Assembly (NCBI GenBank): GCA_030616565.1
Contig: JAUWXC010000037.1
Span: 1-6,741, forward strand
Source: Methanocellales archaeon
Lineage (GTDB): Archaea > Halobacteriota > UBA148 > JAUWXC01
Direction of reading: 5' to 3'
DNA length: 6,741 bases
Below are positions 1 to 5,555 of the stretch, piece by piece. Within the stretch, counting starts at the first letter, position 1. Each line of letters starts with the position of its first letter. The translations under genes and the position numbers were made by a program. The notes beneath the pieces were generated by a model. The model ran no database searches, had not been told where the DNA came from, and was given only the letters and a program-made list of their open reading frames with translations.

Positions 1-19
1 CGCGAATCTTACCTGGAGC

Positions 20-661
20 TCATTCTACGTCGATGAAATCCACTTTTATCTCTGCGTTGATCGTGATGGTGACTGCGCAGCCACTTGATGCTTTTCCTGG
101 ATTGATGATCGTCGTGTTTCCCACCCTCTTCACGCCCCTCGCTTCATGTATATGACCGCACACCACTAAATCAACCTTGCTTAGCATCTCCCGTATTGCT
201 TCACTGCCAACGTTGCCGTTTGCCGTCCCGTCCAGTGTATCCCTCGGTGGCGCATGAGATAATAATACCATCCTGCTGGTGCGCGGGGTGCGCAGGAGCA
301 ACTCTCTCAGCATTACCCTAATCTCCTCTTCTGAGTGTTCGAAAGGTGTATTGAATGGAGTTGGATTTGATCCTCCTAAGCCGATGAACGTCACATCACC
401 CGATTTGAATGATGAATTATGAAGACTGATCGCCCCTGACGCCTCTATGACGTTAAGCACGCCTTTTGGATCGCAGTTTCCCGGAACCGCCAGCACTGTC
501 TTATCTGCGAGGAGATTAAACAGCTCCTTGGCTTTGTCCTCTGGACCGAAATTGGTGATGTCTCCTGCAACGAGGATCATGTCCACTTCTCCCGCTTTCC
601 CCAATATGGAAGCGATCTTAGAGAAATTTCCATGCATATCCGAAAGAGCCAATATTCTCAT
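20..661 (-). CDS. Calcineurin-like metallophosphoesterase (Icc/YfcE-type)
   Basis: This is a small single-domain metal-dependent phosphoesterase of 213 residues, probably cytosolic because no signal peptide or membrane segment is visible. The family's metal-binding motifs are present in order (numbering from the GTG at 670): DMHGN with Asp11 and His13, GD with Asp37, GNCD with Asn65 (usually GNHD or GNHE), SHAPP with His139, and GHIH with His173 and His175. All usual ligands are intact, so it should be active, but the fold alone does not give the substrate (phosphodiester, nucleotide or protein phosphate). I chose the ATG at 661 because archaeal relatives typically begin MRILALSD and because GGTGA (667-671) sits five bases upstream as a ribosome-binding site. 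A GTG at 670 would add three residues. It is divergent from the small membrane protein gene. The stop is TGA. Confidence 0.9.
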   Translation of the reverse strand: MRILALSDMHGNFSKIASILGKAGEVDMILVAGDITNFGPEDKAKELFNLLADKTVLAVPGNCDPKGVLNVIEASGAISLHNSSFKSGDVTFIGLGGSNPTPFNTPFEHSEEEIRVMLRELLLRTPRTSRMVLLSHAPPRDTLDGTANGNVGSEAIREMLSKVDLVVCGHIHEARGVKRVGNTTIINPGKASSGCAVTITINAEIKVDFIDVE

Positions 662-720
662 GTTGCTCACCTATCACTACATAAATCTATATAACTCCAG
701 CGATAATGAGGGTTTTGTTA
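661..720. promoter_or_regulatory. Divergent spacer with a single central TATA-like box
   Basis: This spacer separates the phosphoesterase (minus) and the small membrane protein (plus). It contains TATATAA at 688-694, which is nearly self-complementary and can be read as a TATA box on either strand. Its centre (about 691) lies 29-30 bases from each ATG (661 and 720). Archaeal transcription usually begins about 25 bases past the TATA centre, so both transcripts would be leaderless or have very short leaders. The GGTGA upstream of 661 is an alternative cue favouring a leadered transcript. Promoter function is inferred from position and composition only. Confidence 0.5.
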
Positions 721-914
721 TGCCAGGAGATATGATGCCTCAAGTCGTTAGAGCACTTTCGGTTGGCACTGAACTGGCTTTTTCCATAATTATAGGTGCG
801 TTCATAGGATATGTCATCGGAGATGCGCTGGGATATAAATGGGCCTGTTTGATGCTTGGCATCCTCCTAGGACTCATCGGAGGGCTTTATCGCATTTATA
901 AAACATATGAATGA
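720..914 (+). CDS. Small two-helix membrane protein, AtpZ/AtpI-like
   Basis: This gene encodes 64 residues with two hydrophobic segments, at about residues 17-37 and 41-57, separated by a short DALGYK turn. It ends in a basic, aromatic tail (RIYKTYE). The pattern GYVIGD...G, followed by a leucine/glycine-rich second helix (LGILLGLIGG), matches the general form of AtpZ/AtpI family proteins. In bacteria these sit beside F-type ATP synthase genes and are linked to rotor assembly or Mg2+/Ca2+ handling. No ATP synthase gene is visible here, so a role in ATPase assembly is not supported by context. The frame is open further upstream, but the ATG at 720 is preferred because it lies just past the TATA-like box; an ATG at 660 would run the gene through the promoter and into the phosphoesterase start. 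ATGs at 732 and 735 are also possible. It converges with the aconitase-X small subunit gene, 12 bases apart. Confidence 0.68.
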   Translation: MPGDMMPQVVRALSVGTELAFSIIIGAFIGYVIGDALGYKWACLMLGILLGLIGGLYRIYKTYE

Positions 915-926
915 TGTCTTGCTCAA

Positions 927-1325
927 CTATTCAACTTCTATATACCCTTCAGTTCCATTTACCAGAACAGGATCGCCATCGCGGATTATCTCAGATGGAT
1001 TGGTCTCCAGTTGATCCACAGCCGGGATATCAGATATAATGGCGCCTATCGCAATTATCGCCTCGCATCTGAGATTGATGATCGCACATGGCGCAACCCC
1101 ATTTTTCTTGAGTTGATACATCACATATGAGCCAACGGTAGAGCCCTTACCATGTGAAAAAATCAAGACCTTGTCCTTAATTGAAGTTCCTTCCAATTCG
1201 TGTCCATGTTCGATGATTTGTCCTGTGGATGGGTCAACGCCACCGAGAAATGAGATTGGTTGAGATGTTATCAACGCAGGTCCACTTGCGATTCCTCTGG
1301 ATATCGCCCTTCCTTTGATTCTCAT
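927..1325 (-). CDS. Phosphomevalonate dehydratase small subunit (aconitase X swivel domain, DUF126)
   Basis: This gene encodes 132 residues, the usual length for the separate swivelling-domain subunit of two-subunit aconitase X enzymes. Visible family hallmarks are the opening RGRAISRG-like strand (here KGRAISRG, residues 4-11), SFLGGVDPSTG (25-35), the glycine/serine loop GKGSTVGSYV (59-68) whose serine is the likely catalytic residue, and the segment ending in SDIPAVD (98-104). With the large subunit it should dehydrate (R)-5-phosphomevalonate to trans-anhydromevalonate 5-phosphate in the archaeal mevalonate pathway. Relatives act on other substrates such as cis-3-hydroxy-L-proline, but the neighbouring UbiX and UbiD genes favour the mevalonate role. 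The ATG directly abuts the TAG stop of the large-subunit gene (TAGATG), so translation is probably coupled. This is the last gene of the minus-strand operon. The stop is TAG. Confidence 0.93.
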   Translation of the reverse strand: MRIKGRAISRGIASGPALITSQPISFLGGVDPSTGQIIEHGHELEGTSIKDKVLIFSHGKGSTVGSYVMYQLKKNGVAPCAIINLRCEAIIAIGAIISDIPAVDQLETNPSEIIRDGDPVLVNGTEGYIEVE

Positions 1326-2474
1326 CTAACCACACGCAGTTTTTATACAGTCCTCAGTACTCCCTAGCACGGCATCAACGCCGCACAGATTTGGCAAATA
1401 TTGAAGAGCCTTGCCAGAATTTACCATTACCCTTTCGAATTTTTCAGTGGCAGGCGACACGACCATGCACGTATCGCAGATGACTTTGGCGCCGCTTTTT
1501 TCTATCAGTTTTACTACATCCTCATGCTGCTCCATTATCCTGCGAGATGTGCACACCCATAGTTCGATGCACACCTTTTTACCCTCCAGCAAATCCGCGA
1601 TCTTTCTCAGCTCAGCACCCGAGCAGTGCGGACATCCGAATGCGATCAGGTCTGGCGTGTTGTCATCATATATCTTCTTAATGTCTTCCAGGTCCAAGGA
1701 TATGCGCTCCGTCGGTGCATCAAAATTGCTGGACTCTGGCGTGACACCCTTCACATGATACAGTGCGACTGCACCAGACGCTCCCAAGGCAGCGCCGAAC
1801 GCTTTGAGCTCGTCCTTGGAAGGTATCGACGACAATTCGAACAAAGGAATTCGATCGCCGACCGACTTTCCAACCACATACCCTAGCGCGCCATAGTCCA
1901 CGTCGTGCAGTTCTGCATTAACCCTCACCAGCACCTCCGGAGCCCTATTTTTATCCAGATGAAGTCCGTAGCAAGGAGTTTTTCCGATCAGGGCTGCCGC
2001 CAAGGCACTCGGTCCCCCCTCCCTATTGGTCCTTGCGCCCAAGACGGAGTTCGCATACGCTACAGCAGATGACTCTGCCCAAGCAAGATGATCGTTTAAT
2101 GCAGGTGAGTTGGTGTAGTAGGGTGTACACGTGCACTCCAGGGAAATGCCGAGTCGTTCATAAACCCTCAGTATCTCCTTTTGCCTTGCCGCGAATCCTT
2201 CTGAAACACCTATCTCCCTCCACTTTTCTCTATCCATTCCTATAGGGTTTAGGATGGTGGAGACTTTCACCTTTCCCTCCAAACTTGAAATCCACTCCAA
2301 TCCAGCGTCACCTATGGTTTTGTAGGATGCTCCCGAAACTTGCGCGCTTTTAATTGCAATTAATCGGTCGGCGCCATAGATGTCACCTAATGCGACGAGT
2401 ATTTCCATGGCTTTTTGTCTCGTTGCGCCAAACTCGCCATCGTAGATTGCTTCTTCTTCTTTTGTCAGATGCAT
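1326..2474 (-). CDS. Phosphomevalonate dehydratase large subunit (aconitase X catalytic domain, DUF521)
   Basis: This is a 382-residue iron-sulfur dehydratase subunit. It should act with the adjacent small subunit to remove water from (R)-5-phosphomevalonate. The N-terminus (MHLTKEEEAIYDGEFG) is the typical family opening. Later hallmarks are the ECTCTPYY segment (113-120), AWAESSAVAYANSVLGARTN (131-150), REGGPSALAAALIGKTP (151-167), FGCPHCSG (279-286), CDTCMVVSP (334-342) and NLCGVDAVLGS (362-372). Cys114/116, Cys281/284, Cys334/337 and Cys364 are candidate cluster ligands; I cannot tell which bind iron. The frame stays open upstream for 46 more codons, but that extension overlaps the ubiD-like gene, is arginine-rich and has no family character. 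The start at 2474 is preceded by GAGGT with four-base spacing. Seven bases separate it from the upstream decarboxylase stop. The TAG stop abuts the next ATG. Confidence 0.94.
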   Translation of the reverse strand: MHLTKEEEAIYDGEFGATRQKAMEILVALGDIYGADRLIAIKSAQVSGASYKTIGDAGLEWISSLEGKVKVSTILNPIGMDREKWREIGVSEGFAARQKEILRVYERLGISLECTCTPYYTNSPALNDHLAWAESSAVAYANSVLGARTNREGGPSALAAALIGKTPCYGLHLDKNRAPEVLVRVNAELHDVDYGALGYVVGKSVGDRIPLFELSSIPSKDELKAFGAALGASGAVALYHVKGVTPESSNFDAPTERISLDLEDIKKIYDDNTPDLIAFGCPHCSGAELRKIADLLEGKKVCIELWVCTSRRIMEQHEDVVKLIEKSGAKVICDTCMVVSPATEKFERVMVNSGKALQYLPNLCGVDAVLGSTEDCIKTACG

Positions 2475-2478
2475 CTTG

Positions 2479-2483
2479 ACCTC
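2479..2483 (-). promoter_or_regulatory. Ribosome-binding site of the aconitase X large-subunit gene
   Basis: On the minus strand the order is TGAGGT-CAAG-ATG. The GAGGT element lies four bases before the ATG at 2474 and shares bases with the TGA stop (2482-2484) of the decarboxylase gene. This decides the start in favour of the short form and suggests that ribosomes finishing the decarboxylase re-initiate on the dehydratase. Confidence 0.72.
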
Positions 2484-3747
2484 AGGCTTTTTCAAAACGG
2501 TTCGTCGCCCTCTCAAATTTTTCTTCGCCGATGGGTTTGGTGGCATCGATGCCCATTTTCGTCGTCGTGCCATCTGGAGCATTGCATGGGTCCAGTGACG
2601 AACCCCTAACATGCGGAATTATCATGGCATCTCTGTCGCCCCTCACTCGTGTCGCCATCGCATATTCGATGTCGTTGGGATCGAAGATGTTTATATCGTC
2701 ATCGACAACTATCACGTGTTTCAGGCTGTGATGCGCGGAAAGTGCAGCTAATATCGCATTTTGGCCATCTTCTTTCCTTTGTTTCTCAATCTGAACGACT
2801 GCATGGAGATAGCAACATCCTCCCTCTGTCAGCACGACATTTTTCACCTTTGCAATTTTGCTGACCGCTTCATAAATCCTCGGCTCATATGGCACGCCCA
2901 TCAAAAGTTTATGCTCGCCCCCCGCAGGGAGAATTCCATGATAGATGAAATCCTTGCGATGCATCATCCTGGTTAATTCTATCACAGGCTCCTCCCTCTC
3001 GAGGTCATATGTGCCGGTAATGTCCACGAAAGGGCCTTCCGGGGCGCATCTCGTTGGATGTATATATCCCTCTAACACGATCTCGGCATGCGGCACATAA
3101 ACACCATTTTCGCATCTGAATAGTTCAACCGGCTCTCCCTTCAACGCAGATGCGTAATTGAACTCCTCTCCATGAGGTACCCTGGTGCATGCAGCGAACA
3201 TCGTGATTGGATCAATTCCAATTGCAATTGCTACTGGCAGTTTTTGGCCCTGCCCTGACGCTTTTTTGTGTAGAAGATATGTATGACGTGGCGCCACCAG
3301 TCTCGCTACCAGCTCGGTCTTGCTGAGCACCATCAATCTATGCACAGACGCATTCATGACGCCTTCAAACTCAGAAACGACCACACCTGCTGTTATGTAC
3401 GGCGCACCATCTTTATCAAAGTGAGTCATTATGGGCAGTTTGCTCAAGTCCGGCTCGGAAACGACTTCCTTCGTTGGCGAGTTCTCTACGATGGTAGAGC
3501 TTCCATCCCTGGCATTGATGAGTCTGCTGATAATATCTTGGGAAGAAGTGTCCAATGCCATAGCCAATATATCACGTGAGTTTAGAAGGTTCATCACGAC
3601 CTTCGAGGCGTTCACGTTGTGAAACAATACTGGTTGCCCCGCTTCTATTGCCATTGCCGGTGCCTCTAGCTTGGGTGATACCGGCTCGTGAATCTCTACT
3701 AACTTATCGGCTTCAGCCAATCGTTTGATGAAGTTTCTAAAACTCAA
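2482..3747 (-). CDS. UbiD-family decarboxylase, probable anhydromevalonate phosphate decarboxylase
   Basis: This is a 421-residue UbiD-family enzyme that uses prenylated FMN. In this context it should decarboxylate trans-anhydromevalonate 5-phosphate to isopentenyl phosphate. Family features seen in order: an N-terminal domain with EIHEPVSP and PVLFHNV (18-45), the cofactor-pocket stretch MNASVHRLMV (131-140), the central RVPHGEEFNYASAL (189-202), the AEIVLEGYI and APEGPF blocks (221-240) with the LERE acidic patch (249-252), HRKDFIYHG (263-271), and the C-terminal VVDDDINIFDPNDIEYAMATR (347-367) followed by LDP (385-387). UbiD, ferulate-type and aromatic acid decarboxylases share this fold; the flanking UbiX and aconitase X genes support the mevalonate assignment. 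The start codon is TTG at 3747, read as methionine, overlapping the ubiX stop in TTGA. GGGAGGG six bases upstream supports it, and no ATG lies in frame nearby. The stop is TGA. Confidence 0.93.
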   Translation of the reverse strand: MSFRNFIKRLAEADKLVEIHEPVSPKLEAPAMAIEAGQPVLFHNVNASKVVMNLLNSRDILAMALDTSSQDIISRLINARDGSSTIVENSPTKEVVSEPDLSKLPIMTHFDKDGAPYITAGVVVSEFEGVMNASVHRLMVLSKTELVARLVAPRHTYLLHKKASGQGQKLPVAIAIGIDPITMFAACTRVPHGEEFNYASALKGEPVELFRCENGVYVPHAEIVLEGYIHPTRCAPEGPFVDITGTYDLEREEPVIELTRMMHRKDFIYHGILPAGGEHKLLMGVPYEPRIYEAVSKIAKVKNVVLTEGGCCYLHAVVQIEKQRKEDGQNAILAALSAHHSLKHVIVVDDDINIFDPNDIEYAMATRVRGDRDAMIIPHVRGSSLDPCNAPDGTTTKMGIDATKPIGEEKFERATNRFEKA

Positions 3748-4298
3748 CGCATGCCCTCCCAGCGCTTGTATAACTCGTGTTCTATGCCTAAAACGTCAAG
3801 AATGCGTCCCACGATGAAGTCGATGACGTCAGAAACGTTTTTTGGCCTGGAGTAGAATCCCGGGCAGGCGGGCAAGATTATCGCTCCCGCCTCCTTCGCT
3901 TTCACCATATTTTTCAAGTGAAAAAGACTTAGAGGAGTTTCCCTTGGCACAAAGATCAACCTTCGCCCTTCCTTGAGACATATATCGGCTATGCGCGTAA
4001 TCAACGTATCCGAGATGGCGTTTGCAATCGCCCCTAACGTCTTCATGCTGCACGGTGCGATGACCATCGCGTCAAACTTGTATGAGCCGGATGCGATATT
4101 TGCGGCAAGACCGTCATGAGCGTAAACATGGGATGCAAGCTTCGCGATATCATCGGCGCTATGATCCGTCTCGATCCCAATGATGGACTTCGCGGTTTCA
4201 GAAACGATCAAATGCGTCTCATGATCTTTTAGCGCTTCCAGCAACCGTATCCCATATTGTACGCCGGATGCGCCGCTTATCCCAATGATTATCTTCAT
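3744..4298 (-). CDS. ubiX: UbiX-family flavin prenyltransferase
   Basis: This 184-residue protein is full length for UbiX/Pad1-type enzymes, which attach a dimethylallyl group to FMN to make prenylated FMN, the cofactor of UbiD enzymes. Visible motifs are the N-terminal flavin-binding GISGASGVQYGIRLLE (6-21), SETA (33-36), the APCSMKTLGAIANAISDTLI stretch (81-100), PRETPLS (118-124), HLKNM (127-131) and the CPGFYSRP segment (145-152). These cover the FMN phosphate, flavin and prenyl phosphate sites. The ATG at 4298 directly follows the TAG stop of the HD gene, and its own TGA stop overlaps the TTG start of the UbiD-family gene by four bases. Adjacency to its client enzyme is the expected arrangement. 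The prenyl donor, dimethylallyl phosphate, derives from the isoprenoid pathway this operon serves. Without this context, related flavoprotein decarboxylases would be an alternative, but PRETPLS fits UbiX best. Confidence 0.95.
   Translation of the reverse strand: MKIIIGISGASGVQYGIRLLEALKDHETHLIVSETAKSIIGIETDHSADDIAKLASHVYAHDGLAANIASGSYKFDAMVIAPCSMKTLGAIANAISDTLITRIADICLKEGRRLIFVPRETPLSLFHLKNMVKAKEAGAIILPACPGFYSRPKNVSDVIDFIVGRILDVLGIEHELYKRWEGMR
3754..3760 (-). promoter_or_regulatory. Strong ribosome-binding site for the TTG-started UbiD-family gene
   Basis: The minus strand reads GGGAGGG, the strongest purine-rich Shine-Dalgarno match I saw in the window, six bases before the TTG at 3747. 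It lies inside the last codons of ubiX. Its strength may compensate for the weak TTG start and supports that start over an internal one. Confidence 0.75.
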
Positions 4299-5492
4299 CT
4301 AATCCCCTGACAATCTGTGCTGAACGGACGGTTTTCTGGCACCCAGTATGATACTTGCCGCCTCCCCCACCTGTTCTTTATACTCCTCTGGCGCATAGAC
4401 GCCCAACTTCCAATTATCCCACTGTGCATCCACCAGGATGCGCACGAGATGCGATATTTCGTCCAAACGCTTCATCTCACCATTGATTAGAATTCTCGCC
4501 TTCATCTCGATCATTTCTGGCCTTTTAGGGATATCCAATAGCACATGACCTCCAGGAACTCCGGACTCTTTGACAATCTCGCTCTCCACTTTTCTGGCTT
4601 GATCCCTAAGCTTCGGCATCCTCTCCACGTTCACAGAGTCCTTGCCTATGTAGAGCGCCCTTTTGAACAATCTACGGTTATCCATGCACTCGCATATCTT
4701 CCTAGGATAGTCCTTGGAGCTGCGTAGTAGTGTCATCAGCTCATAATCATCCATCCTGCTCAGCTCCACGGGGTCTAGTCCAGACTGGATCAATTCTTCT
4801 ATCGCATGCGTGAACATCGCTTCCGCGATCCTGCTCACATGGTGATAGTACACGGTCGGATGCATCAAGAAGCGCGACACCAGCAAGGATTCCGCAGCCT
4901 GGATGCCGCCCGCTCTTATGACTAGTTGCTGCTCGCAAAGCTCCATCTCGTGTATCAGTCGCACGTAGTCGATGGTTCCATATGCGACGCCGGTATAATG
5001 AGCATCCCTCACCAAATAATCCATCCTATCTACATCGATCTCGCTGTTTACCAGCTGCCCGTATGCCGTTTCGCCTCTAAGGAGTTGAGCGATATGCGCA
5101 GGGTCCAGTGAATGTGTGTCTAGCACGCCTGCGATCGCGCTATTTGAAATCAGTTCTTCCACATCGTCATGGCTCTTGCCCGTATGTTGAAGTATCAACC
5201 CTTCTGTGGCATGCGAGAATGGTCCATGCCCGATGTCATGTAGTAACGCAGCTACCCGAACTTCGTCTCGCTCCAAGCCCGTGACTCGCAATTGATCTAG
5301 AAGTTGATCTGTAAGGTGCAACGTCCCAAGCGAATGCTCAAATCTGGTGTGATTCGCGCCAGGGTAGACGAAGTTTGATAGACCGAGTTGTCTTATCCTC
5401 CTAAGTCTTTGCATTTCTGGTGTGTCGATCAGCGCCAGTGCAAGATCATCCAATACGATATACCCATGGATGGGGTCTCTGATGACTTTCAT
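4299..5492 (-). CDS. HD-domain phosphohydrolase, SAMHD1/dNTPase-like (COG1078 type)
   Basis: This is a 397-residue cytosolic protein of the HD superfamily, related to dNTP triphosphohydrolases. Metal-site residues are intact: His53 in RFEHSLG, the His85-Asp86 pair in LHDIGHGPFSH, and Asp155 in DVDRMDYL. The same DVDRMDYLVRDAHYTG stretch (153-168) corresponds to the region of SAMHD1 that also holds a basic and a tyrosine nucleotide contact (here Arg156, Tyr159). The opening MKVIRDPIHGYI is the standard family N-terminus, so I chose the ATG at 5492. A longer start at 5513 adds seven residues but lies only about 12 bases from the TATA-like box centre, upstream of the expected transcription start. 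The likely activity is dNTP or other nucleotide hydrolysis, but the substrate is not shown by the sequence. It heads the mevalonate operon; its TAG stop abuts the ubiX ATG with no gap. Confidence 0.9.
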   Translation of the reverse strand: MKVIRDPIHGYIVLDDLALALIDTPEMQRLRRIRQLGLSNFVYPGANHTRFEHSLGTLHLTDQLLDQLRVTGLERDEVRVAALLHDIGHGPFSHATEGLILQHTGKSHDDVEELISNSAIAGVLDTHSLDPAHIAQLLRGETAYGQLVNSEIDVDRMDYLVRDAHYTGVAYGTIDYVRLIHEMELCEQQLVIRAGGIQAAESLLVSRFLMHPTVYYHHVSRIAEAMFTHAIEELIQSGLDPVELSRMDDYELMTLLRSSKDYPRKICECMDNRRLFKRALYIGKDSVNVERMPKLRDQARKVESEIVKESGVPGGHVLLDIPKRPEMIEMKARILINGEMKRLDEISHLVRILVDAQWDNWKLGVYAPEEYKEQVGEAASIILGARKPSVQHRLSGD

Positions 5493-5555
5493 CGCCAACA
5501 AGTAATACTTCATATTAGATGGATATATTGGTTTGGCAGTGGAGTAGGTGGAATC
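5493..5555. promoter_or_regulatory. Divergent spacer with a single central TATA-like box (mevalonate operon and cofD)
   Basis: This 63-base spacer lies between the HD gene (minus) and cofD (plus). ATATAT at 5523-5528 is self-complementary and lies about 30-33 bases from each chosen ATG (5556 and 5492), the same geometry as the 661-720 spacer. It could serve as the TATA box for both the five-gene operon and the cofD transcript. A second AT-rich stretch at 5512-5517 could instead drive cofD with a short leader that keeps its ribosome-binding site. This is inferred from position and composition. Confidence 0.5.
5546..5551 (+). promoter_or_regulatory. Ribosome-binding site of cofD
   Basis: AGGTGG lies four bases before the ATG at 5556 and matches the archaeal anti-Shine-Dalgarno sequence. 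It decides for the 300-residue CofD over an in-frame extension of 56 codons reaching back into the HD gene. Confidence 0.65.

Noticed and set aside
447..719. Upstream extension of the small membrane protein
   Set aside because: It lies antisense to the phosphoesterase coding region and crosses the TATA-like element; the composition is not protein-like before the ATG at 720.
890..930. A possible terminator in the convergent gap after the membrane protein and the aconitase-X small subunit
   Set aside because: Only a run of four T residues is present on the minus strand and no stable hairpin is visible; the evidence is too weak to annotate.
1411..1886. Plus-strand open frames opposite the aconitase-X large subunit
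   Set aside because: They are antisense shadows of a well-supported gene, with no recognisable domain and no ribosome-binding site that I could support.
2475..2612. A 46-codon N-terminal extension of the aconitase-X large subunit
   Set aside because: It overlaps the 3' end of the UbiD-family gene in another frame, is rich in Arg/Lys with no family similarity, and a good GAGGT site precedes the internal ATG at 2474, where family members begin.
3829..4053. A minus-strand frame inside ubiX
   Set aside because: It is nested in another frame of the well-conserved ubiX gene and encodes a low-complexity, unrecognisable product.
5388..5555. A 56-codon upstream extension of cofD
   Set aside because: It runs antisense through the start of the HD gene and through the promoter spacer; CofD proteins begin at MIILSGG and AGGTGG precedes that ATG.
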